NCBI GenBank assembly: GCA_963744005.1
Contig: CAVURU010000001.1
Location: 62,001 to 126,000, forward strand
DNA from: Palsa-504 sp963744005
Lineage (GTDB): Bacteria; Actinomycetota; Actinomycetes; Streptosporangiales; Streptosporangiaceae
Reading direction: 5' to 3'
Length of the DNA stretch: 64,000 bases
Below are positions 41,948-50,508 of this stretch, one piece after another. The notes beneath the pieces are model-generated. The model ran no database searches, was not told the DNA's origin, and was given only the letters and a program-made list of their open reading frames with translations. Position numbers and translations under genes: made by a program. Position 1 is the first letter of the stretch, and every line of letters begins with the position of its first letter.

Positions 41948-42877
41948 GTGCTGCGCAGGATGCTGCTCGCGGCTTCAGCCAGCCCCCGGCTTCGCCAGCT
42001 CATCACGACCACGCCTGCCACCCGGGGCATCGTCGACTCCTACGTGGCCGGGGATACCGCGCCGGACGCGGTGCGGGTGGCCCGGGAACTGCGGGCCGCC
42101 GGGCTGCTCGTCAGCCTGGATTACCTGGGCGAGGACACCAGGGACGAAGTGCAGGCCGCAGCGGTCACCGAGGAATACCTCCGGCTGCTCGGCCTGCTCG
42201 CCGCCGACGGCCTGACCCAGGGCGGGACAGCCGAAGTATCGGTCAAGCCGACCGCGGTCGGGTTGTTCCTGGGCACCGGGATAGCGGCCGGGAACATCGC
42301 GCGGATCTGCGTCGCGGCGGCGGAGGCGGGGACCACGGTGACGCTGGACGCCGAGGAGCACACTGCGATCGAGCCGACCCTGACGATCGCCGCGAAGCTG
42401 CGCGCCGAGTTTCCCGATCTCGGCTGTGTCGTGCAGGCCTGCCTGCGCCGGGCCGAGGCGGACTGCCGGGCGCTGGCCGCCTACGGCGTGCGGGTCAGGC
42501 TGTGCAAGGGGGCCTACAGCGAGCCGGACCGCGTCGCCTACACGGCCCGCCGTGACGTGGACCTGTCCTATGCCCGCTGCCTGCGGGTGCTGATGGACGG
42601 CCCGGGTTACCCGATGCTGGCCACCCACGACCCCCGGCTGATCGAGATCGCCACCTCGCTGGCCCTGCGGGCCGGCCGGAGCCGGGACAGCTTCGAGTAC
42701 CAGATGCTGTACGGGATCCGCCCGGCTGAGCAGCGCCGGCTGGCTGACGCCGGGGCCAGGATGCGGGTGTACGTGCCGTACGGCGGCGACTGGTACGGCT
42801 ACCTCGTCCGCAGGCTGGCTGAACGCCCGGCCAACCTGTCCTTCTTCTTGCGCTCGCTTCGCGGGAGGTCATCGTGA
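41948..42877 (+). CDS. Proline dehydrogenase
   Basis: A 309-residue FAD-dependent (beta/alpha)8 barrel that oxidises proline to pyrroline-5-carboxylate. Motifs: SLDYLGED (18th-strand-type), EVSVKPTAVGLFLG, VTLDAEEHT, VRLCKGAYSEP, YPMLATHDPRL and FEYQMLYGIRP, all PutA-type active-site strands. Start GTG 41948 with GGAGGAAAGGGG upstream. It overlaps proC by four bases. Having opposite proline enzymes in one unit suggests a balance of proline and P5C; the pair is not a biosynthesis operon. Confidence 0.92.
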   Translation: MLRRMLLAASASPRLRQLITTTPATRGIVDSYVAGDTAPDAVRVARELRAAGLLVSLDYLGEDTRDEVQAAAVTEEYLRLLGLLAADGLTQGGTAEVSVKPTAVGLFLGTGIAAGNIARICVAAAEAGTTVTLDAEEHTAIEPTLTIAAKLRAEFPDLGCVVQACLRRAEADCRALAAYGVRVRLCKGAYSEPDRVAYTARRDVDLSYARCLRVLMDGPGYPMLATHDPRLIEIATSLALRAGRSRDSFEYQMLYGIRPAEQRRLADAGARMRVYVPYGGDWYGYLVRRLAERPANLSFFLRSLRGRSS

Positions 42878-43695
42878 TCGCCGTCCTCGGGACCGGGAAA
42901 ATGGGCGAAGCCCTGCTGTCCGGGCTGCTTCGCGCGGGCCGTCCGCCGTCGGACGTGATCGCCGCCGTGCGGCGCGAGGACCGCGGGGCCGAGCTCCAGG
43001 CGCGGTACGGCATCCAGGCCATGGCGGCCAGCTCGGCCGCGAAGCTGGCCGACACCCTGGTGGTCGCGGTCAAGCCGCAGGACATGGGCGCGCTGCTGGC
43101 CGAGATCGCCCCGATGGTGCCGCCCGGGCGGCTGCTCGTCTCGGTCGCGGCCGGGATCACCACGGCGTTCATCGAGCGGCGGCTGCCCGGCGAGGTGCCG
43201 GTGGTCCGGGTCATGTCGAACACCCCGGTCCTGGTGGACGAGGCGATGAGCGTGGTCTCGCCCGGGATGTACGCCGGCGAAGAGCACCTGCGCCGGGCCG
43301 AGGAGCTGCTCCGCCCGGTCGGCCAGGTCCTGCGCATCCCCGAATCGCAGCAGGATGCGGCCACGGCCTTGTCCGGCAGCGGCCCGGCCTACATCTACTA
43401 CCTGGTCGAATCCATGGTGGATGCGGCCATCCTGCTCGGCATGGCCCGCGGTGCGGCGCTGGAGATGGTCATCCAGACGGTCTACGGCGCGGCCACCATG
43501 CTGCGCGAGTCGGGTGAGCACCCGGTGATCCTGCGGGAGGCCGTCACCTCACCGGGCGGGACCACCATCTCAGCCATCGCCGAACTCGAGCGGCACGGGG
43601 TGCGGGCCGCGTTCCTGGCCGCGATCGAGGCGGCCCGCGACCGGGGCCGTGAGCTGGGGGCCGATCCGGGTCCCGCGCCCGCCGGGAATCAGTAG
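42874..43695 (+). CDS. proC: Pyrroline-5-carboxylate reductase
   Basis: A 273-residue NAD(P)H-dependent reductase for the last step of proline synthesis. Rossmann motif VLGTGKMGEALLSGLLRAG (4-22), and dimer/active-site motif ALSGSGPAYIYYLVESMVDA followed by VTSPGGTTISAIAELE. The start GTG 42874 overlaps the proline dehydrogenase stop (GTGA). Confidence 0.95.
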   Translation: MIAVLGTGKMGEALLSGLLRAGRPPSDVIAAVRREDRGAELQARYGIQAMAASSAAKLADTLVVAVKPQDMGALLAEIAPMVPPGRLLVSVAAGITTAFIERRLPGEVPVVRVMSNTPVLVDEAMSVVSPGMYAGEEHLRRAEELLRPVGQVLRIPESQQDAATALSGSGPAYIYYLVESMVDAAILLGMARGAALEMVIQTVYGAATMLRESGEHPVILREAVTSPGGTTISAIAELERHGVRAAFLAAIEAARDRGRELGADPGPAPAGNQ

Positions 43696-44873
43696 TGGCC
43701 GGGCCGCTCGCGCTGGCCTGGGATGAGCGCCTGGCGGCGTACGACTTCGGGCCCGGCCATCCGCTGGCGCCGGTCCGGGTCGAGCTGACCATGGCGCTGG
43801 CCAGTGAGCTCGGCGTGCTGGCTCAGCCCACCGTGTCCATGCTGGACCCGGTGCCGGCCGGCCCGGATGAGCTGGAGCTCGTGCACGACCCGGCCTACCT
43901 CCAGGCGGTCCGCCAGGCCGGCCGCGACGGCCGGGCCAACCCGCGCTACGGCCTGGGCACGTCGGACAACCCGGTGTTCGCCGGCATGCACGAGGCCTCG
44001 GCACTGGTCGTCGGCGCGACACTGGGCGCCGCCCGGGCGGTCTGGCGCGGCGAGGCTCAGCACGGCGCCAGCATCGCCGGCGGCCTGCACCACGCGATGC
44101 GCGCGTCGGCCAGCGGCTTCTGCGTCTACAACGACCCGGCGGTGGCGATCAGTATGCTGCTGGCGGCCGGAGCCCGCCGGATCGCGTACGTCGACCTGGA
44201 CGTGCATCACGGTGACGGTGTCCAGGCCGCCTTCTACGATGACCCCCGGGTGCTGACCATCAGCCTGCACGAGCATCCGGCCACCCTGTTCCCGGGGACG
44301 GGACTGGCCGCCGAGATCGGTCACGCTGACGGCCGGGGTTACGCCGTCAACGTTCCCCTGCCGCCCTTCACCGGAGACGGTGGCTGGCTCCGGGCCTTCG
44401 ACGCGGTGGTCCCCCCGCTGCTGCGGGCCTTCCGGCCCGAAGTGCTGGTCAGCCAGCATGGCTGCGACACCCACCGGCTCGACCCGCTGGCCCACCTGGC
44501 GCTGAGCGTGGATGCGCAGCGGCGGGCGGCGCTCATGGTGCATGAGCTGGCCCACGAGATCTGCGCCGGCCGCTGGCTGCTCACCGGCGGCGGCGGATAC
44601 CAGCTGGTCCAGGTGGTGCCGCGAGCCTGGGCCCACCTGCTGGCGATCGCCGCAGGTGCGCCGGTCGACCCGGCCCAGGCCACTCCGGCGGGCTGGCGGG
44701 CCCTGGCCGCCGACCGGACCGGTGAGGACGCGCCTGCGGTGATGACCGACGGGCAGCCCGCGGACTTCGTCCCGGTGGCCTCGGGCCTCGACCCCGGCGA
44801 TGAGGTCGACGCCGCGATCATCGAGAGCTGCCGTGCTGTTTTCCCCTGGCACGGCCTGCAACCGCCCGCCTGA
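43695..44873 (+). CDS. AcuC-like histone-deacetylase-family protein
   Basis: A 392-residue arginase/deacetylase-fold enzyme. The zinc site is YVDLDVHHGDGVQ (Asp and His ligands, about 172-184). The catalytic His pair is in GGLHHAMRASASGF, and a further ligand Asp is in the QHGCDTHRLDPL region. The proximal Tyr appears in GGGGYQL. AcuC removes acetyl groups, for example from acetyl-CoA synthetase. The start GTG 43695 shares a base with the proC stop, so the genes are linked. Confidence 0.9.
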   Translation: MAGPLALAWDERLAAYDFGPGHPLAPVRVELTMALASELGVLAQPTVSMLDPVPAGPDELELVHDPAYLQAVRQAGRDGRANPRYGLGTSDNPVFAGMHEASALVVGATLGAARAVWRGEAQHGASIAGGLHHAMRASASGFCVYNDPAVAISMLLAAGARRIAYVDLDVHHGDGVQAAFYDDPRVLTISLHEHPATLFPGTGLAAEIGHADGRGYAVNVPLPPFTGDGGWLRAFDAVVPPLLRAFRPEVLVSQHGCDTHRLDPLAHLALSVDAQRRAALMVHELAHEICAGRWLLTGGGGYQLVQVVPRAWAHLLAIAAGAPVDPAQATPAGWRALAADRTGEDAPAVMTDGQPADFVPVASGLDPGDEVDAAIIESCRAVFPWHGLQPPA

Positions 44874-45090
44874 CCTCGGCCGGCCTGTGCCGTGACGCTC
44901 CGCAGCGCCGCGTATCCCGGCAGGCCAGGCCCTGCTTATGGGCCAGACGCGAGGATTGGGGGCGAACGGTAACAAGAATGAGGCTTTGGGTGGGGTTGCT
45001 CTTTTTCGTACGAGACTTACCCTGGAGGCGTACGTGACTGGTGCGCTGAAGCCCCTCAAGTGCTCGGCATCGTGCGGAAGAGGCAACTGG

Positions 45091-45291
45091 ATGGCAGGCG
45101 AAACCCCCCTGAGCGACGTCAGGTTCCTGACCGTCGCCGAAGTGGCTTTGATCATGCGCGTATCTAAGATGACGGTGTATCGCCTGGTCCACTCCGGTGA
45201 ACTGGAAGCAATCCGCGTCGGACGCTCGTTCCGGGTGCCCGAGCAGGCGGTCAACCAGTATCTGCGAACGGCCTTCGTCGGGACCGGCTGA
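45091..45291 (+). CDS. Excisionase-type helix-turn-helix protein
   Basis: A 66-residue MerR-like/excisionase HTH (FLTVAEVALIMRVSKMTVYRLVHSGELEAIRVGRSFRVPEQAVNQYL). Start ATG 45091 with GGAAGAGG upstream; an earlier frame to 44938 is open but lacks support. The same small gene precedes bS22 in many actinobacteria. It is a DNA-binding protein of unknown target and not a mobile-element excisionase, as no integrase or phage genes are near. Confidence 0.85.
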   Translation: MAGETPLSDVRFLTVAEVALIMRVSKMTVYRLVHSGELEAIRVGRSFRVPEQAVNQYLRTAFVGTG

Positions 45292-45496
45292 GCTGGCCAT
45301 GTCTTAGGCGACTGGCCGCCGCGGCCGGCGCAGTGGGCTCGCACGGCCTGGAGCCGGGAACCAGCCTTCGCCGTGATCGGCGCCGTGAGCATGCCGCCTG
45401 GAGGGTAGTCTCATAGGTCGGGTGTGTGTCCTGCCGCCCTGACCGGGCGAGCGTGTTGCCGTGCCCGTCATCCGCAGTGCCGAGAAGGGTGGTCCT

Positions 45497-45595
45497 ATGG
45501 GTTCGGTGATTAAGAAGCGTCGCAAGCGCATGGCGAAGAAGAAGCACCGCAAGTTGCTGAAGAAGACGCGTATCCAGCGCCGCAACAAGAAGTAA
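45497..45595 (+). CDS. 30S ribosomal protein bS22 (AURKAIP1/COX24 domain)
   Basis: A 32-residue, Lys/Arg-rich protein (MGSVIKKRRKRMAKKKHRK...). It matches the actinobacterial protein found on mycobacterial 30S subunits and annotated AURKAIP1/COX24 domain protein. ATG 45497 with AAGGGTGG upstream. Too short for most gene-calling cut-offs. Confidence 0.9.
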   Translation: MGSVIKKRRKRMAKKKHRKLLKKTRIQRRNKK

Positions 45596-45649
45596 CCGGA
45601 TCGCGGTCGTGATCGCGGCGCGCCCGGGACGCCCGGGTCAGCCTCGCTG

Positions 45650-47035
45650 ATGCCGCTCTCGGCCCTGCTCGGGTTCGCGGGCGTGCTGGTCGCGGCCGTG
45701 TCCACCGGCCTGCTCGCCGGCCGGGCCGTCCGCCAGCCGAGGATCGCCGGCGTGCTGTGGACCGCCGCGGCGCTGGCCCTGACCGTGGCCCTGGCGGCCC
45801 AGAGCGCCGGCTTCGCCAGCGGGTTCGGGCCGGTCACCTTCCGGGCCCTCCAGCTGTCCGGTCTGCTGCTGGCGCCACTGTGGCTGGCCTGGGGCCTGGC
45901 CGAGCTGACCTGGGCTGAGTCGGGCCGGTTCGGCGTCCGCCTGGTCTGCTGCGCGCTGACCGTGGTCGGCAGCGTCATCCTGGTCACCGACCCGCTGGCC
46001 GCCCAGCCGTCCGGCCCGGGCTGGCCCGCGGCCGCCCTGCACGATCAGCCGCCTTCGCTCTACGCCATCGACGCGGTCCAGGTGGTGGCAGGTGCCGTGG
46101 CCATGCTCAGCCTCGGGCTGGCTGCGCTCCGCCGCGGCCGCAGCCAGCCACGCGGACTGGTGCCGGCCGCCGGGCTCGTGACCCTGGCCGTGCTGGCCCT
46201 GCTGGCCCTGCGGCTGAGCTGGGCCGTCCCGGCGGCCTACCCGTCCCTCGGCCTGGCCGCGGCCTTCTTGTCCTGGCTCGGTGCCACCCGGCCGGCTGGA
46301 CCGCGCCGCGCTGACAGCGGCCTCGTTCCGGCCGCCGCGGCCGAGCCCGCCTCGGGCCTGGTGGCCGCCCGGGCCGCGGATCCGGTCTACGACCGGGCCG
46401 GCCCGCTGCTGGCCAGGCCCGCGGCCGGGTACGACGTGGCCGGCCCAGCGCCATCGAGCCTCCCGCCGTCGGCTCGGTCAGCTTCCGGCCCGGTAGCCGG
46501 GACCGCCGGGGGACCAGCCGCCGGCCCGGCCGCGACCGGGCCCGGCCCCGGGCCGCGGCCGCCGGCCAGCCCAGAGCCGCCGGCGGACCCCGGACCGCCC
46601 CCGGGCCCAGGCGGCCTGGGCCCGAGGCCGGCCCGGCCGTACGGCCGGCTACAGATCTTCACCCTGCTCGAGGGCCGGGCGGCTGCCTTCGACCGGGCCG
46701 CCGAGCAGCTCGCCGAGCAGGTCCGGACCAGGGAGCCGGACACCCTGGTCTTCGTCATCCACCTGGTGCCGGACGCGCCGATGCAGCGGATCTTCTACGA
46801 GATCTACCGCGACCGGCCCGCCTTCGATCAGCACGAGAGCCAGCCCTACGTGCTGCGCTTCACGGCGGACCGCCGGTCGTGCGTCCTGGCCACCAACGTC
46901 ATCGAGCTGAGGCTGAAGTACGCCAAGGTCGCACCGCTGCCCGGCCCGGCACCGCGGACCGCCGTCCCGCAGGCGCTGAATCCGCTGCCGCCCCGGCCGG
47001 TACCGTCGGCGGAGCCGCGCTACGGGACGGTGTGA
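45650..47035 (+). CDS. Six-span membrane protein fused to an antibiotic-biosynthesis-monooxygenase-like domain
   Basis: A 461-residue protein. The first 215 residues are hydrophobic with six or seven predicted TM helices (LSALLGFAGVLVAAVSTGLL... to LGLAAAFLSWLG). A low-complexity Ala/Pro/Gly linker (about 220-325) follows. Residues about 328-420 (QIFTLLEGRAAAFDRAAEQLAEQVRTREPDTLVFVIHLVPDAPMQRIFYEIYRDRPAFDQHE) resemble an ABM/quinol-monooxygenase ferredoxin-like domain, but with an unusual C-terminal RFTADRRSCVLATNV. I know no standard protein with this order. It lies between bS22 and a glutaredoxin. Start 45650 is tentative, since no clear binding site is seen. Confidence 0.65.
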   Translation: MPLSALLGFAGVLVAAVSTGLLAGRAVRQPRIAGVLWTAAALALTVALAAQSAGFASGFGPVTFRALQLSGLLLAPLWLAWGLAELTWAESGRFGVRLVCCALTVVGSVILVTDPLAAQPSGPGWPAAALHDQPPSLYAIDAVQVVAGAVAMLSLGLAALRRGRSQPRGLVPAAGLVTLAVLALLALRLSWAVPAAYPSLGLAAAFLSWLGATRPAGPRRADSGLVPAAAAEPASGLVAARAADPVYDRAGPLLARPAAGYDVAGPAPSSLPPSARSASGPVAGTAGGPAAGPAATGPGPGPRPPASPEPPADPGPPPGPGGLGPRPARPYGRLQIFTLLEGRAAAFDRAAEQLAEQVRTREPDTLVFVIHLVPDAPMQRIFYEIYRDRPAFDQHESQPYVLRFTADRRSCVLATNVIELRLKYAKVAPLPGPAPRTAVPQALNPLPPRPVPSAEPRYGTV

Positions 47036-47036
47036 G

Positions 47037-47288
47037 GTGGCCGCTGAGACCCGGATCACGTTGCTCGGCCGCCCGGGCTGCCATCTCTGTGACGACGCGC
47101 GGGCCGTCATCGAGCGGGTGGCCGCCGACCTGGGCGTCGGCTGGCAGGAAAGAGATATCACGGCTTCGGCCGATGACCTGCGGGAATACTGGGACAAGAT
47201 TCCGGTGACCCTGGTTGACGAGGTACAGATCGACTTCTGGCGGGTGAACGAAGACCGGCTGCGGGACGCCTTGCGCCGCCCCCGGTGA
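47037..47288 (+). CDS. Glutaredoxin-family protein
   Basis: An 83-residue thioredoxin-fold protein with CHLC redox motif (residues 15-18: RPGCHLCDDAR) and the cis-Pro IPVTLVD. It starts one base after the previous stop (GTG 47037), so it is coupled. In Streptomyces the same small glutaredoxin sits before rex. Confidence 0.88.
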   Translation: MAAETRITLLGRPGCHLCDDARAVIERVAADLGVGWQERDITASADDLREYWDKIPVTLVDEVQIDFWRVNEDRLRDALRRPR

Positions 47289-47293
47289 CAACT

Positions 47294-47311
47294 TTGTGAA
47301 GCGATGCACAA
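47294..47311. promoter_or_regulatory. Rex operator (ROP)
   Basis: TTGTGAA-GCGA-TGCACAA closely matches the Rex consensus TTGTGAAnnnnTTCACAA (one mismatch in 14 specified positions). It lies 131 bases upstream of rex. Rex should therefore repress its own gene and the linked hem genes when NADH is low, as in Streptomyces. Confidence 0.8.
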
Positions 47312-47441
47312 AGGCGTACGGTGAGTTGACATGTCGTGGAATAACGTCGGCTGACGCAGGCTCTACCTGCCCCGGCCCGGACCCGGGAGCCCAGAACCCC
47401 AGAGCCCGATCTCCGAGCTCGACCCCAGGAGCGCTGCCGCG

Positions 47442-48179
47442 ATGCACACTAACGTGACGCCGCCGGATTCCGGCGTCGTGTCCGGCGGGATACCCGAGGC
47501 CACAGTGGCCCGGCTTCCGGTGTACCTGCGGGCGCTGTACGGCCTGGCCGAGCGGGGCATCAGCACCGTGGCCAGCGAGGAGCTCGCTGCCGCGGCCGGC
47601 GTCAACTCGGCCAAGCTCCGCAAGGACCTGTCTCATCTCGGCTCCTACGGGATCAGGGGCGTCGGCTACGACGTCGACTACCTCGTCTACCAGGTGTCCC
47701 GGACGCTGGGCCTGACCCAGGACTGGCCGGTCGTCATCGTGGGCGCCGGGAACCTCGGCCGGGCGCTGGCCAACTACGGCGGTTTCGTCTCCCGTGGCTT
47801 CACGATCTCGGCCATGCTGGATAGTGACCCGGCTATCGTGGGCAGCACGATCGCGAAGCTGACCGTCCGCCACGTCGACGAGCTCGAGACGGTCGTGGCC
47901 GGGCATAAGGTGGCGATCGGCGTGATCGCGGCCCCGGCCTCATCGGCCCAGGCGGTCTGCGACCGGCTGGTCGCGGCGGGCGTGACCAGCATCCTCAATT
48001 TCGCGCCGCTGGTCCTCAGCGTCCCGGAGGGAGTAGATGTGCGGAAGGTCGATCTCTCGATCGAGCTGCAGATCCTCGCCTTCCACGCGCAGCGCCGGTC
48101 GGCGGCCCGGCCGGTCAACGGGGCGCAGGCCGACGGTTTCCGGCCGCCGGTGACCGCCGAGCTCACGGCGGAGGCGTAG
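47442..48179 (+). CDS. rex: Redox-sensing transcriptional repressor Rex
   Basis: A 245-residue repressor. Winged helix at the start (LPVYLRALYGLAERGISTVASEELAAAAGVNSAKLRKDLSHLGSYG, about 25-70). Rossmann NAD(H) domain with VVIVGAGNLGRALANYGGF (about 92-110), and the C-terminal domain-swap helix. It reads NADH/NAD+ and controls respiratory and haem genes. ATG 47442 has no ideal binding site; the ROP upstream supports autoregulation. Confidence 0.95.
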   Translation: MHTNVTPPDSGVVSGGIPEATVARLPVYLRALYGLAERGISTVASEELAAAAGVNSAKLRKDLSHLGSYGIRGVGYDVDYLVYQVSRTLGLTQDWPVVIVGAGNLGRALANYGGFVSRGFTISAMLDSDPAIVGSTIAKLTVRHVDELETVVAGHKVAIGVIAAPASSAQAVCDRLVAAGVTSILNFAPLVLSVPEGVDVRKVDLSIELQILAFHAQRRSAARPVNGAQADGFRPPVTAELTAEA

Positions 48180-48190
48180 GCGATGACCCT

Positions 48191-49567
48191 GTGAGCGTGC
48201 TGGTCGTCGGCCTCAGCCACAAGAGCGCACCGGTACCGATCCTGGAGCGGGCCGCGGTGAGCGGCGACACGCTGGCCAAGCTGCTCGGTGATATCGCGCT
48301 GGCCGATTCGGTGGCCGAGACCTTCATCGTCTCGACCTGCAACCGGGTCGAGATCTACGCCGACGTCGACCGGTTCCACGCGGGCGTGACCGCCATCTGC
48401 GAGCTGCTGGCCCGGCACTGCGGGGTGGCCGGCCGCGACCTCACCCCGCACCTGTACGTGCACTATGACGAGCGGGCCATCACCCATCTGCTCGCCGTGG
48501 CCTGCGGGCTGGACTCCGCGGTCATCGGCGAGGGGCAGATCCTCGGCCAGGTGCGCTCGGCGCTCAAGCTGGCCGAGGAGCAGGGCACGACCGGCCGGGT
48601 GCTGGGCGACCTGGGCCGGCTGGCGCTGCGGGCGGGCAAGCGGGTCCGGGCCGAGACCGGTATCGACCGGGCCGGGCAGAGCCTGGTCAGCCTGGCCATC
48701 GAGCTGGCCGCGGACGGCCTGGGCACCGCGGCCGGACCGGTGACGGCGGTGGCCGAGCGGCCGGACGGTCAGCTCCTGGGCGGCCGCGACGTGCTCATCG
48801 TCGGCGCGGGCTCGATGAGTGCCCTGGCCGCTGCGACGGCCCAGCGGAACCGGGCGGCCAGCATCACCGTGGCCAACCGGACCGAGCAGCACGCGGAGCG
48901 CCTGGCCGCTCGGGCGGGCGGCCGGGCCATCGCGCTGGCCGGCCTGGCGGACGCGCTGGCGGCCGCCGATGTCGTCATCTCGTGCACCGGGGCGACGGGC
49001 CAGGTGATCACCCGTGACCTGGCCGCTGCCGGGCTGGCCCGCCGCGACCCGGCCCGCGCGGCGGCCGGGCCGCTGGTCTTCCTCGACCTGGCCATGCCGC
49101 GCGACGTGGACCCGGCGGTGGCCGTCCTGCCCGGCGCGGTGCTGATCGGGATGGACCGTCTCACCGAGCACGGGGCCGCGGCCGGAGCGGCCGACCTGGC
49201 CGCGGCGCGCGCGATCTGCGACGCTGAGCTGGCCGCCTTCCGGTCGGCCGCCGTAGCGGCCCGGGTGGCGCCGACGGTCGTCGCGCTGCGGGCCAAGGCG
49301 GCCACGGTGGTCGACGCCGAGCTGGCCCGGCTGGCCGGGCGGCTCAGCGCGGACGGCTTGAGCGGCCGGGCGCTGGATGAAATAGCCCAGGGCATGCGCC
49401 GGGTGGTAGACAAGCTATTGCACGCGCCGACGGTACGGGTGAAGGAGCTCGCGGGCTCGCCGGGGGGCGAGGAGTACGCCGCGGCGCTGCGGGTCCTGTT
49501 CGACCTGGACCCGCGCGCGGTCGAGGCGGTCACCCGCGCCGCCAGCGAGCAGGAGGACACACCGTGA
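48191..49567 (+). CDS. hemA: Glutamyl-tRNA reductase
   Basis: A 458-residue enzyme that reduces Glu-tRNA to glutamate-1-semialdehyde, the first step of haem synthesis. Motifs: GLSHKSAPVPILERA, the catalytic Cys in VSTCNRVEIYAD (about 50), GEGQILGQVR, and NADPH domain IVGAGSMSALAA. It starts at GTG 48191, 11 bases after rex, and overlaps hemC by four bases. Confidence 0.95.
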   Translation: MSVLVVGLSHKSAPVPILERAAVSGDTLAKLLGDIALADSVAETFIVSTCNRVEIYADVDRFHAGVTAICELLARHCGVAGRDLTPHLYVHYDERAITHLLAVACGLDSAVIGEGQILGQVRSALKLAEEQGTTGRVLGDLGRLALRAGKRVRAETGIDRAGQSLVSLAIELAADGLGTAAGPVTAVAERPDGQLLGGRDVLIVGAGSMSALAAATAQRNRAASITVANRTEQHAERLAARAGGRAIALAGLADALAAADVVISCTGATGQVITRDLAAAGLARRDPARAAAGPLVFLDLAMPRDVDPAVAVLPGAVLIGMDRLTEHGAAAGAADLAAARAICDAELAAFRSAAVAARVAPTVVALRAKAATVVDAELARLAGRLSADGLSGRALDEIAQGMRRVVDKLLHAPTVRVKELAGSPGGEEYAAALRVLFDLDPRAVEAVTRAASEQEDTP

Positions 49568-50508
49568 CAGAGCGCGCGCTGCGACTCGGCAGCCGCAAGT
49601 CGCCGATGGCCATCACGCAGTCCCGCCAGGTGGCGGACATGATCACCGAGCGGACCGGGCGCCTGGTGGAGATCGTCGGCGTGACCACGCTGGGCGACGT
49701 GAGCCGGGCCCAGCTCACCCAGATCGGCGGCACCGGCGTGTTCGTCGGGGCGCTGCGCGAGGCGCTGCTGGCCGGCGAGGTGGACCTGGCCGTGCACTCC
49801 CTGAAGGACCTGCCCGCCGCCCCGGCGGCGGGCATCGCGCTGGCCGCGGTGCCGCCCCGGGACGACCCGCGGGACGCGCTGATCGCGCGAGACGGAGCGA
49901 AGCTGGCCGATCTCCCGGCCGGGGCCAGCATCGGGACCGGCTCGCTGCGGCGGGCGGCGCAGCTCCTGGCCCTGCGCCCGGACCTGCGGTGCGTGCCGAT
50001 CCGCGGCAACGCAGGCACCCGGCTGCAGAAGGTCACCGACGGCGAACTCGACGCGGTCGTGCTGGCCTGCGCCGGACTGGCCCGGATCGGCTCGGCCGGA
50101 GCCATCACCCAGGTCCTGGAGCCCGACGAGATGCTGCCCGCCCCGGGCCAGGGGTCGCTGGCGGTGGAATGCCGGGACAGCGACCTGGCCCTGGCCGGGC
50201 TGCTCGCGGCCATCAGCGACGCCCCGAGCATGGCCGCCGCGCTGGCCGAGCGCGGGCTGCTTCAGGGCCTGGCCGCCGGGTGCAGCGCGCCGGTCGGCGG
50301 GTACGCGGCGGGCACCGGCCAGCTGCTGATGCGGGCCGTCGTGCTGAGCGCGGACGGCAGCCAGGCGCTGCGCGTCCAGGGCACCGCCCCCGCCCCGGAG
50401 GCGGACCGGCTCGGCCATGACCTCGCGGCGGAGTTGCTGAGCCTGGGCGCCGCCGATCTCGCCGGCCATCCGCAGGCACCGACAAGCATCGGGAATGATG
50501 TGCAGTGA
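49564..50508 (+). CDS. hemC: Porphobilinogen deaminase
   Basis: A 314-residue hydroxymethylbilane synthase. Cofactor-attachment Cys in GLAAGCSAPVGGYA (about 242). Other motifs: LRLGSRKSPMAITQSRQVAD, VHSLKDLPA, GTGSLRRAAQLLALRPDL. It joins four porphobilinogens into hydroxymethylbilane. It overlaps hemA and hemD by four bases each. Confidence 0.95.
   Translation: MTERALRLGSRKSPMAITQSRQVADMITERTGRLVEIVGVTTLGDVSRAQLTQIGGTGVFVGALREALLAGEVDLAVHSLKDLPAAPAAGIALAAVPPRDDPRDALIARDGAKLADLPAGASIGTGSLRRAAQLLALRPDLRCVPIRGNAGTRLQKVTDGELDAVVLACAGLARIGSAGAITQVLEPDEMLPAPGQGSLAVECRDSDLALAGLLAAISDAPSMAAALAERGLLQGLAAGCSAPVGGYAAGTGQLLMRAVVLSADGSQALRVQGTAPAPEADRLGHDLAAELLSLGAADLAGHPQAPTSIGNDVQ

Noticed and set aside
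45091..45291. Phage excisionase
   Set aside because: Same HTH fold, but the location beside bS22 and proC is conserved in actinobacteria and no integrase is near.
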